Source: Alviniconcha marisindica
Taxonomy: Eukaryota > Mollusca > Gastropoda > Provannidae
Direction: 5' to 3'
DNA length: 64,000 nucleotides
Assembly (NCBI GenBank): GCA_018857735.1
Contig: JABMCL010003293.1
Span: 524,501 to 588,500, forward strand
How positions within the stretch are numbered: position 1 is the stretch's first letter; each line of letters opens with the position of its first letter. Under the pieces are notes generated by a model. The model did not search any database and was not told the DNA's origin. It worked only from the letters and a program-made list of their open reading frames with translations. Positions 54,343 through 63,759 of the stretch are shown here, in pieces. The position numbers and the translations under genes are program-made.

Positions 54343-56537
54343 AGTCTCATTTCATCTAAGATTTTATATTTTTTGATTGCCTTGGTGTGTGTGTGTGTGT
54401 TTTTAGCAGTTGTGCAAAGGCCTAAGCATTTGATGCACAACATTTAGATATATTTTTTCTGTCCATTTTTTTCCTTTTGAAAGAAATTGTTTTCCCTGCA
54501 TTTGATGCTGTATTAAGTTTGCTGTTTGCTTAAATACAACTTCATCAGGGTTTTGACAGCACATTGTTTTTTGTGTTTTTTCCAGTATCCAGAGGAAAAT
54601 GCTTACAGCAAGGTAAGGCAGGTCTATATATATATATATAGTCTGTAAAGTATTACAGTTTGAGTAGCAGTAATAAAATGATTACATTTTTTGTGTTTGG
54701 ATCTTGTTTTAGAACGCTAGCAGTCATTCTGTTTCAAATTTTTGAATCATTACAACATTTCTGCAAGAAGGCAGGCATTTTTTGTTATCAGAAGAGCATG
54801 TGTATTTGCTTCTGTAATGTCAGCCTTTAACCTGTGTGGGAGAGGATGCAGTCAGAGGATCTGTCTATCTATCTCTACATCTACACAACAGATTGCATAA
54901 AAGACTATGGGTTTGTTTTGAAAGACTACATTTTTGGTTTTTGAGATCAAACCTTTCAGTTTCATGTTGATGCTTTCTGAACAAATATTTGTCACAAGCT
55001 GCATGCTTTTTCAGTTTATACACAGCTGTCATGCTTTTTTGAGGATGAAATGAACAGCTTGAGGGTGTGTAAGACATCCTATTTCAGTTCTGTTTTGCAG
55101 CCAGTGTTTGTAATCATCTTTATTAGTTTATAACTTGTGACTTTGAATAGATTAGAGTTAGGAGTGGGAAGACCTTAGTGTTGGAATTGAGTGTGTGTTA
55201 TATATATATACATACTTATATATATAATATGCACAAGTATTACTCAGTAGTTGTAATGTATTTGATCAGCTGTGTATTGCATTGTGTTTTAAGAGCTTGA
55301 GGTTGTTGTGGGCAGTATCTGAGTGAGAATGGAGGCAGTTCGAATGCTTTCACATCCCTTGAACACACCAACTACTACTTCGATGTGGCTCCTGAAGGTC
55401 TGGCCAGCGCTTTGGACAGGTAGGCTGAACTATTGTACTAGTGCTTTGGACAGGTATACTGAACTATTGTACAAGCCCTTTGGACAGGTATACTGAACTA
55501 GTGTACTAGTGCATTGGACAAGTATACTGAACTATTGTACTAGTGCTTTGGATAGGTATGCTAGTGCTTTGGACAGATACAGTGAACTATTCTACTACTA
55601 GTACTTTTTTTGGACAGATACATATATATATATATATATGCTGAACTATTGTCCTGTTACATGTTGCGCTTTAAACTGAAATCAGCTGTTGCAACACTCA
55701 GCTGAGCAAGATCTTTTTTGTTTTGTTTTGTTGTTGTCATGTTTTATTCCATTTTTTGTGCAACTTACAGTGATATTGTAACAGTGCTTATAATAAACTA
55801 AATAGTCATCAGCAAAAAGAGTTCATAAACGTAACAAAAATGAATTATATTGGGGGGGAAATAGGTGAGAGAGAGGGAGACACGCATGCATGCACACGCA
55901 CGCACGCACACGCACGCACTCACGCACGCACACACACACACACACACACAATTCCAAACTAAAATTCAAGCAATTAAACGGCCCAGCAAACAGATCAACG
56001 ACGATCCTGAGCAAGATCTTTGCAACAACAACAAAAATGAAAATTTTGATGAACAGGTTGAGACCTTTTGATTTATTATTGTAACTTTTGAACCACTCAC
56101 TTTCACCACTCATGTTTGGTGATTAGAATGAGCCAAGACAGAATGGTGTATTATGATTGTGGCTGGATGTACTGGCTTTTATGATGGCCTTTGACAAAGT
56201 TTAAAGTGGGTTAGTGTTAGTCTTGTCATTATTGACAGTCTTTGTTGATTTACAGAAACACAGTCGGGGCTTCCCATCTTGTGCATTTCTGTGTACCGTA
56301 TGCATGAAGACTGAAGATAATGCATTAAAACTTTCTTGGGATGGTAGGCTTATGCGCTAAAATCAAAACCCATGCATTAGAAAATTCTTGTTTTCACTCA
56401 TTTGGGGGCGTCGCTGTGCTAAATACAGTTGATATTTTATGCGTGTGGTGGGGGAGGGGGTACATGCATGCACACACACGCATACACACATGCAGACACA
56501 AACACACACACACACATGCACACACACACACACACAC

Positions 56538-56618
<81 letters not shown>

Positions 56619-59600
56619 TTCCACTGAATGCAGTATGGTCAGGTTCTGTAAATTGGACACTTCAGTATTTCATTTGACTTACAAAATATTGTTGTAGTCA
56701 CAGAGTCAGTTCATTGATGGAATGTGATAGTTGATATTTTGTGTGTGTGGTGGGGGAGGGGGCACAGGCATGCACACACACACACATACACAGACACATA
56801 CAATTAAATGTGTAGGTCATTAAAGATGTTCTTCTAATGTGCTTTGCTGTTTCCTTTCTTTTCTGTCCTGTGAACAGATTCGCCCAGTTTTTCACCAACC
56901 CCTTGTTCACAGCTTCAGCTACGGAGCGAGAAGTGAACGCTGTCAGCTCAGAGAATGATCGCAACTTGCAGAGTGACCCTTGGCGATCGTTTCAGTTAGA
57001 GAAAAGTCAGGCCAAAGCAGGACATGACTTTGCAAAGTTTGGCACAGGTGTGGTTGAGAGGGTGCTTACATAAGTGTAAGATGCTGTTTTTTTGGTGGGA
57101 AATTGGAGGAGTATAAGTGTTTAAGACTTTCAAGATTTTTTGTTTTGTTTTCGTGCGGGAGAATTGGGGAGCTGTCGCCCAAGCAATTTTTCAGTGTGAA
57201 AGATATGTTAATTGTACTGGTAATGTTATTGTGTGTGTGTCAGAGATTTTAGGTGATGTCAGATTGGTTTATGCTATTGCTGTTTCATGCCTAGATACAC
57301 ATTCTTGCTTCTGAGGAAGTTTTGATTTTGTCTCAGCCCCCCCCTCGCTCCCTCCCCACATCCCCCTTTCTCACACATCCCTGTACACCGATGTGTGCTC
57401 TTGTATCCTCCTCCTTCCACGTACACACTCATGCATTGTGTAAGCACCTCCACCTTCATGCTTGCACAAACACACACACACACACACACATTGAGACACA
57501 CACACACACACACATTCATGTGTATGCGCAGAGTACACCAGCACAGAGAAATCATGTGATGGGAAAGAGAATTCACCATTTTAGTTTTTGTCCACATAAT
57601 TTCTCCATGTAGAACTAGAAAACAGCTACAGGCCCGTGAAGAAATAAAATGGCATGAGGCATGACATTAGAACGTGCATAAACGACCAACCCAAGCCATG
57701 TTCTTGCAAAAGATCTGATTCTAGAATATATATATATACATAGCCATTTGGTCAACCCAGACAATGCTTGTGCATGTTGTTGGTTGTGAGAGAAGACCTG
57801 AGTTAGTTTGTAAGATATAATGTACATGGCGCACATTTTATGACTTGGTGATAAGACCTGAGTTAGTTTGTAAGATAGAATGTACATGGCGCACATTTTA
57901 TGACTTGGTGATAAGACCTGAGTTAGTTTGTAAGATAGAATGTACATGGCGCACATTTTATGACTTGGTGATAAGACCTGAGTTAGTTTGTAAGATAGAA
58001 TGTACATGGCGCACATTTTATGACTTGGTGATAAGACCTGAGTTAGTTTGTAAGATAGAATGTACATGGCGCACATTTTATGACTTGGTGATAAGACCTG
58101 AGTTAGTTTGTAAGATAGAATGTACATGGCGCACATTTTATGACTTGGTGATAAGACCTGAGTTAGTTTGTAAGTTAGAATGTACATGGCGCACATTTTA
58201 TGACTTGGTGATAAGACCTGAGTTAGTTTGTAAGATAGAATGTACATGGCGCACATTTTATGACTTGGTGATAAGACCTGAGTTAGTTTGCAAAGTTAGA
58301 ATGTACATGGCGCACATTTTATGACTTGGTGATAAGACCTGAGTTAGTTTGTAAGTTAGAATGTACATGGCGCACATTTTATGACTTGGTGATAAGACCT
58401 GAGTTAGTTTGCAAAGTTAGAATGTACATGGCACACATTTTATGACTTGGTGATAAGACCTGAGTTAGTTTGTAAGATAGAATGTACATGGCGCACATTT
58501 TATGACTTGGTGATAAGACCTGAGTTAGTTTGCAAAGTTAGAATGTACATGGCACACATTTTATGACTTGGTGATAAGACCTGAGTTAGTTTGTAAGATA
58601 GAATGTACATGGCGCACATTTTATGACTTGGTGATAAGACCTGAGTTAGTTTGCAAAGTTAGAATGTACATGGCACACATTTTATGACTTGGTGATAAGA
58701 CCTGAGTTAGTTTGTAAGATAGAATGTACATGGCGCACATTTTATGACTTGGTGATAAGACCTGAGTTAGTTTGCAAGTTAGAATGTACATGGCGCACAT
58801 TTTATGACTTGGTGATAAGACCTGAGTTAGTTTGCAAGTTAGAATGTACATGGCGCACATTCTATGACTTGGTCTTTGTTACAGGCAACAAGGACACACT
58901 GATGACAGAACCGGCAGCAAAGGGAATAGATGTGAGAGAACGTCTCCTGGAATTTCACAGCCAGTACTACTCCTCGAACATCATGGGCTTAGCAGTTGTG
59001 GGCAAAGGTTGGTGTACATACTGGCTGTGTGGCGTGCGTGTGCAGGATTTTTTAATGTGCATATGTGATTTTTTTGCAAGTGTACTCAAACATGGCTATG
59101 GGGATAAGGGGTGGGGACCTCAGTTTATAGTTTGATCCAAAGGACTTTGGTCGAGTCTGCGCTGATTTTGACTGGAGACAGTGCGTACAAAGCCTAGCAT
59201 GAAACAGTCATCCATCCACACCCACTTGCGCCTAACTTGGCTTTTGAGAGCAAGTGCTCTCACTCTCACTCAAACTGGCTTTTGGTTTGATCGAACTGAT
59301 TGAATCACCACAGTTTGCTGATTAATAATTCTTTGTTGTTGATCAAACTGATTGAATCGCCATAGTTTGCTGATTAATAATTCTTTGTTGTTGATCAAAC
59401 TGTTGGAATCACCATAGTTTGCTGATTAATAATTCTTTGTTCTTGATCAAACTGATGGAATCACCATAGTTTGCTGATTAATAATTCTTTGTTGTTGATC
59501 AAACTGATGGAATCACCATACTTTGCTGATTAATAATTCTTTGTTGTTGATCAAACTGATGGAATCACCATAGTTTGCTGATTAATAATTCTTTGTTGTT

Positions 59601-62345
59601 GTAGAGAGTCTGGATGAACTCACCGAGATGGTTGTGCCGCTGTTCTGTGGTGTTGAGAACAAGCAGGTCAAAGTTCCCGAGTGGCTGGACCCACCATATG
59701 GGCCGGAGCAGAAAAAGGTAAGTTTTATTTTTATTTGTATGAACACTTGTAGAGTGCCTCATCTCAGGATGAGCCCTGCCTGCTTCATGATGTGCTATTC
59801 GATGCTTGTGAGCAGACCTACTGTGCTCTAGTTGTATGCAATCCTGAATGAGAGACTGGAGCTTTGCACAGCATGACTTTTGAACATCCACCAAAGTGGG
59901 GGTACTTACAGTGCTATTTGCTTGTTTCATGGCTGGTGCCGCACGAAACTGCTGCTGCCTCAGTGCACTTGATGTGTACACCATACAACCATGCACCAGA
60001 TTTTGCTGAACATTTTCTAGCGTGTATAGACAGTTAGATTGTCGGGTCCGGAGGTGGTTGGTGTTTTTGGGATGCTGACAACAGTAAACCCCCTGGCTGA
60101 AAGAAAATCCACAGAGTGCTTGCTGTTTTGTGAGGCTGACACATTTGTTGCCACTTGTTGCCAGGCTAGCTAATACATGCTCTTTATTCCTGTGGCTGAA
60201 CCATTCACGAAAGGACAAGAAAGCAACCATCAGGTGAACATTTGAACTGATTCAAAGGCAATGTTGGGGAAACTTTTAAGAGGCGGGACGGAGAGCGTAT
60301 AAGCTTTTCTGAGTGCATAGGATACCATCTTTAATTTTTAAGTCATATTTACACCAAAAGCACTTGCATTGAGTAAAGAATCATTTGAGTGAGTGAATGT
60401 GTGTGTGTACGTGCTTGTGTGTGTACTCATGTCTGCACATGTTTGCAGATCGTGAGTAAAACTGTGCCAGTTAAGGACTATCAAGATCTTGGGGTGTGTG
60501 TGTATGTGTACTCATGTCTACATATGTTTGCAGCTAGTGACCAAAACTGTGCCAGTTAAGGACTATCGAGATCTTGGGGTGTCGTGGAGCATTCCAGACC
60601 TTCATCCATACTATAAAACCAATGTGAGTTTTCATTTTTGTTGTTGTTGTTGCCTTTGTTCATTTGTTGCCACTTCTGCAGTTAACTCCAAACTCAGGGT
60701 GAAACACTTCAAATGTTTTTGATGTTGAGATGCTGTTTCTTCCCTTTTACAGTTGCAAGCACTTTCACAGAAACTTCAACTCTAGTGCTGTTTAATTCCT
60801 TTTTTTCTCTCCCTCTCCTGGCTGTAACATATATCTGAGATGTTGTTGTCTTTGATCCAAACTACAGAGGGCAATGGAAGCTGGGTTGTGTTTATGTGTT
60901 TGTTTTAGAAATATGGATACTGTTGAGCGAACCAGAGACCGGAGGATTGACCAGACCTATTTACTCATGATTTAGGCATATTTTGTGTGCCTAAATTTTC
61001 AGCATATGAAAATTAAAAAAGAACAGAAAAAAGAAGTGGAAGAAAAAGATCTTAAATATTTCTAGACATGTTTTACAGTGCATTTATTTTTCAGTCCGGA
61101 ATATGCCCAGTTCTGTTTTTTCAGTGGCACATGCATAATTCTTGCAACCTCTTGATGCCATAGTGTTGGTTTCTGTATTGTGTTGTGTAGTCTCTGCACT
61201 GAATTCTTGGATCATTCAAAGCGAGGCTTGTATTTCCACTGGAAATTGCCGTTTGCATTTGCCATTTTTCTGAAAGTTGTGTTGAAATTATTTTCTGTTT
61301 AGTTTCACTGAGAACCAGATGAAATGGAAAAGAAATAAAAGTACTCTAAACTTTTCTATATAATATTTTTTTACTACATTAAAAAAGAAGTGTACTCTTA
61401 TTTTTATTTGAGTGTAAACAGGTGTGATGGACCCTGGTGATAAACAATGCTGGTCTGTGCAAATGATGGCTGGCTAACTGACCTGTCTGTCTGTCTGTTT
61501 TCAGCCCGGTCACTACCTGGGTCATCTGCTTGGGCATGAGGGACCAGGCAGTTTGCTGTCAGAGCTCAAAGCAAGAGGCATGCATGTTTTTTTATTTTCT
61601 CTGTGGAGACTTTGATTTTAGCACCATATTTTGTTACAGCATAGTCATTTCACATACACATCGGCTTTGTGCTTGTGTTCTCATAAAAAATTTAAAAAAC
61701 AAAACAAATCTTCATCTTACAGGTAGAATGGGGATCAAATTTCATTCTTCTCATCTTTTGTGTGTTATCTGTCCATTTGTCGCTTGAAAAAGGGGGTTAC
61801 GCTAAAAGTTTGCACATGTTTTTTATTGAGTATGTTTAGTTAGTTTTTTTCTCCAACCTTTCATGTGTGTTTTTAGGTCCATTTTCTCCACCCATTTTGC
61901 ATGGATCATTTTGCCAATTCTATTGGGTTTTATTCATTGTGTGCCTTGTATACGTTTTGGTTTGTCAAGAACAATAATTTGGCATCATGAAGAGAATTTT
62001 ACCTACTTTATGCGACATTGCATAGATTTTGTTTGTCACTGTGCTTATTTGGTTTAGATTTGAAAAAACCCCAACCATTATAGTAAAAGCTTAAATGTTC
62101 CTTGCATTATTGACTGTCTTACTGTGTGCAGGCTGGGTGAATAATTTGTGTGGTGGCCAGAAGAATGGTGCCAAAGGATTTGCCTTCTTCTCTGTGAATG
62201 TGGACCTCACAGAAGAGGGTCAAGGTCAGAGAGTAGACACTACTGCATGTACACACACACATACGCACACACACGCATGTATGCATGCCTGCACACACGC
62301 ACGCACGCATGCATACATGTGCACACACACATGCACACAAGTGTG

Positions 62346-62392
<47 letters not shown>

Positions 62393-63676
62393 CTATATAT
62401 ATAAGAAAACAGATTTGAATAACTTTATACAAAGGGGAGAAAAAAAAGTATGGTGATGGAGATATTAACTGTTGCTCATGCTCAGAATTTGCACCATACC
62501 AATTTTGCGCCCTTGCATTTGCAACAAGAGCCTGACTACAGCAGATGGCACCCCACAGAGCTGGGCATTGATTGCAGAGCGCTAATTAACTCCCTTGTGT
62601 GTGGATTCTGCAGAGCATGTGGACGACATCATCACGCTGATCTACCAGTACATCAACATGCTGAAGAAGGAGGGACCACAGGAGTGGGTGTTCCAGGAGT
62701 GCAGGGTACGTGTATTCTTTGTCACTTCATCTCCCAGTCTTTGGGTTGTTGAAGAGAAAACCCAAACTAGTGAGAGGAAGGGAAAAACATGCCTTTTTTC
62801 TTTTCTTCTGGACACACGGGTAGATAGATGAACCAGTTTGCTCTGTGTGTCTATACAGTTTGCTCTGTGTGTCTGATGACAAATTTGTGTATGTTAGTAT
62901 TGTGTTTTGATGTTTTATTTTCATCTTGAGTATGAAATGTATGTGCCTAGAGTTCATTTGAGAAAGGACTCTCTAAGACCCCACTGTTACTATTACTGTT
63001 GATATTATTATTAACCTGCACCTTTTGGCAGAATAACGGGGGTCTTTAGTGTACTGCTGCAGTAACATGGGGCTGAAACAGATACCCAAATGAGGGTCAA
63101 CACAGAAAGTTAACTATACCCAAATGAGGGTCAGCACAGAAAGTTAACTATACCCAAATGAGGGTCAGCACAGAAAGTTAACTATACCCAAATGAGGGTC
63201 AGCACAGAAAGTTAACTATACCCAAATGAGGGTCAGCACAGAAAGTTAACTCTGGAGAAGAAGACTCTCCCACTGCTGCTGATGGGGGACCCGCAGCAAG
63301 TCTGATGTTCTGACACTGAAGCTGTATCCCTGCCCTGAGGGTGTTGCATTTCTTGTGTAAATCCCAGAAACCGAGTCCTTACTGTGTGCGCTCCTGGCAC
63401 CGGGCACTGGGACATGCTTCTGCTGCAATTTGCCTGATGTACGCTGGGAATAGGTGGAGATACTGCTGTTGCAGGCAAATTATGGGGATAAAATTGAGGG
63501 TTGCCACAGTGCTCAGCTGCATTTGCCGTTGACGGCTTGTGTTGTCCGTCTGCCTTGTCGTGTTGTCCACCTCTGCTGTCATGTTGTGTTCACAGGACCT
63601 CAGTGCCATGCAGTTCCGCTTCAAGGACAAGGAGAAGCCGAGGAACTACGTCTGCAATCTCTCTGGCATGCTGAAC
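50353..63676 (+). CDS. IDE: Insulin-degrading enzyme (insulysin), N-terminal 426 residues
   Basis: A zinc metalloprotease of the M16 (inverzincin) family that degrades insulin, amyloid-beta and other short peptides inside its closed chamber, mainly in the cytosol with a mitochondrial form. Thirteen exons: 50353-50408, 52459-52637, 54140-54216, 54586-54612, 55316-55419, 56878-57047, 58885-59007, 59605-59717, 60534-60623, 61505-61577, 62132-62224, 62614-62705, 63596-63676. They total 1278 nt with all phases matching. The inverted zinc motif HFCEH gives ligands H92 and H96 and base E95. The third ligand is E173 in [10 protein letters not shown], 81 residues after H92, as in the human enzyme. The exosite segment [20 protein letters not shown] is intact. 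All catalytic residues are present, so the gene looks functional. It runs off the right edge; the family is about 1000 residues long. Confidence 0.96.
50409..52458 (+). other. IDE intron 1
   Basis: AT-rich, with a G-run at about 52095-52112. No second gene was seen. The short CpG-containing stretch at about 50740-50840 resembles nothing recognised. Confidence 0.6.
52459..52637 (+). CDS. IDE: IDE exon 2
   Basis: Residues 19-78, [11 protein letters not shown]... through [17 protein letters not shown]. Acceptor GATGCAG|A, donor ATTG|GTCAGT. The internal Met24 (ACAATGGCG) could start the cytosolic form. Confidence 0.9.
52638..54139 (+). other. IDE intron 2, with a LINE 3' end fragment
   Basis: At about 53535-53612, GTAAAGCGTTTTGAG followed by an ATT/ATA-rich tail resembles the 3' end of the LINE at 39480-39544. 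The rest is unique. Confidence 0.5.
54140..54216 (+). CDS. IDE: IDE exon 3, catalytic zinc motif
   Basis: [20 protein letters not shown] through GTKK. Contains HFCEH. Acceptor GTTCAG|GA, donor AAG|GTATGT. Confidence 0.95.
54294..54341. repeat. (GA)n microsatellite in IDE intron 3
   Basis: About 23 GA dinucleotides, preceded by a twice-occurring GTGTGTTCACAGCTT segment. Confidence 0.95.
54586..54612 (+). CDS. IDE: IDE exon 4, 27-nt micro-exon
   Basis: Encodes only YPEENAYSK. Acceptor TTTCCAG|TAT, donor AAG|GTAAGG, phase 0 on both sides. Family conservation of this stretch supports it. Confidence 0.9.
54687..54745 (+). mobile_element. Hairpin-MITE end fragment in IDE intron 4
   Basis: TTTGGATCTTGTTTTAGAAC followed by GCTAGCAGTCATTCTGTTTC matches the outer end of the hairpin MITE family; only the terminal 55 bp remain. 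Confidence 0.7.
55316..55419 (+). CDS. IDE: IDE exon 5
   Basis: [20 protein letters not shown] through ALDR. Acceptor GGGCAG|TAT. The donor ACAG|GTAGGC is followed by several copies of the exon end (see the repeat at 55409-55616). Confidence 0.95.
55409..55616 (+). repeat. 34-bp array copying the exon 5 donor
   Basis: The last bases of exon 5 plus its donor (CTTTGGACAG|GTA) recur at 34-bp spacing, with donors at 55420, 55454, 55488, 55522 and 55556. Two more decayed copies end GGACAGATAC. Units also share GAACTATTGTACTAG. Confidence 0.92.
55619..55645. repeat. (TA)n microsatellite in IDE intron 5
   Basis: Short ATATAT run directly after the 34-bp array. Confidence 0.8.
55885..55950. repeat. 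(CA)n / (CACG)n microsatellite in IDE intron 5
   Basis: Dinucleotide and tetranucleotide repeats. Confidence 0.9.
56440..56614. repeat. (CA)n microsatellite in IDE intron 5
   Basis: Long CA run preceded by a GTGGTGGGGGAGGGGG segment. The leader GTTGATATTTT...GTGTGGTGGGGGAGGGGG recurs at 56729-56790, so the leader and CA start were duplicated. Confidence 0.95.
56878..57047 (+). CDS. IDE: IDE exon 6, third zinc ligand
   Basis: [20 protein letters not shown] onward to HDFAKFGTG. Includes the E173 ligand in VSSEN. Acceptor GAACAG|A, donor ACAG|GTGTGG. Confidence 0.95.
57467..57513. repeat. (CA)n microsatellite in IDE intron 6
   Basis: Two CA runs separated by TTGAGA. Confidence 0.9.
57787..58870. 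repeat. 60-bp minisatellite x18 in IDE intron 6
   Basis: Units begin GATAAGACCTGAGTTAGTTT and end CATTTTATGACTTGGT. The first eight are nearly identical at 60 bp. Later ones mix GTAAGATAG and GCAAAGTTAG forms, some of 61 bp, in partial alternation. Because 60 is divisible by three, open frames persist on both strands. The array ends about 14 bp before the exon 7 acceptor. Confidence 0.97.
58885..59007 (+). CDS. IDE: IDE exon 7
   Basis: [20 protein letters not shown] through [11 protein letters not shown]. Acceptor GTTACAG|GC, donor AAAG|GTTGGT. Confidence 0.95.
59289..59600. repeat. 52-bp x6 array ending at the exon 8 acceptor
   Basis: Units begin GATCAAACTGATGGAATCAC and end AATAATTCTTTGTTGTT, at 59289, 59341, 59393, 59445, 59497 and 59549. 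The last unit runs directly into GTAG|AGAGTC of exon 8. Confidence 0.96.
59605..59717 (+). CDS. IDE: IDE exon 8
   Basis: [20 protein letters not shown] through PYGPEQKK. Acceptor GTTGTAG|AG, donor AAG|GTAAGT. Confidence 0.95.
59926..59998 (+). repeat. Dispersed repeat fragment in IDE intron 8
   Basis: Shares GGCTGGTGCCGCACGAAACT and GTACACCATACAACCATG with the element at 451-640. Confidence 0.65.
60421..60505 (+). repeat. 85-bp duplication of the exon 9 acceptor and half exon
   Basis: 60421-60505 is an upstream copy of 60506-60590. It carries the CATGTTTGCAG acceptor and an exon-like [15 protein letters not shown] segment (60449-60493), followed by GTGTGT. Confidence 0.92.
60534..60623 (+). 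CDS. IDE: IDE exon 9
   Basis: [20 protein letters not shown] through YYKTN. Acceptor TTTGCAG|CTA, donor AAT|GTGAGT. Confidence 0.94.
61505..61577 (+). CDS. IDE: IDE exon 10, with a GC donor
   Basis: [20 protein letters not shown] and LKAR. Acceptor TTTTCAG|CCC. The donor AGAG|GCATGC is a GC rather than GT site; only this junction restores the conserved KARGWVNN reading. Confidence 0.92.
61690..61835 (+). mobile_element. Decayed hairpin-MITE fragment in IDE intron 10
   Basis: Weakly matches the right arm of the hairpin MITE (TTTGTCGCTTGAAAAAGGGG, AAAAGTTTGCAC). Confidence 0.4.
62132..62224 (+). CDS. IDE: IDE exon 11
   Basis: [20 protein letters not shown] through LTEEGQ. Acceptor GTGCAG|GC, donor CAAG|GTCAGA. 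Confidence 0.95.
62246..62392. repeat. (CA)n microsatellite in IDE intron 11
   Basis: CA and CACG repeats starting 21 bp beyond the exon 11 donor. Confidence 0.95.
62614..62705 (+). CDS. IDE: IDE exon 12
   Basis: [20 protein letters not shown] through VFQECR. Acceptor TCTGCAG|AG, donor AGG|GTACGT. Confidence 0.95.
63014..63252 (+). repeat. Dispersed repeat with a nested 34-bp x5 array, IDE intron 12
   Basis: 63014-63082 matches the second block of the element at 451-640 (TTTTGGCAGAATAACGGG). From 63083, the 34-bp unit TACCCAAATGAGGGTCAGCA plus CAGAAAGTTAACTA repeats five times, so the array arose from the element's end. Confidence 0.85.
63596..63676 (+). CDS. IDE: IDE exon 13 (last in window)
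   Basis: [20 protein letters not shown] and NLSGMLN. Acceptor TTCACAG|GAC, donor AAC|GTAAGT. The gene continues to the right. Confidence 0.95.
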
Positions 63677-63759
63677 GTAAGTGGCTGTGCTCTGTGTGAT
63701 AGGTGTCTGAAACCTGTGTGTTGTTCTGGATCTAGCTGTCTTTTAATTTGTCCAGCAAA

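Noticed and set aside
57615..58324. Repeat proteins on both strands (20-residue repeats)
   Set aside because: The 60-bp minisatellite is divisible by three, so open frames are automatic; it is intronic to IDE.
57787..58870. CRISPR array
   Set aside because: Direct repeats have no unique spacers, and the sequence lies in an animal gene intron.
59565..60230. A 221-residue minus-strand open frame
   Set aside because: It lies antisense to IDE exon 8 and intron 8, has no recognisable domain, and includes repeat sequence.
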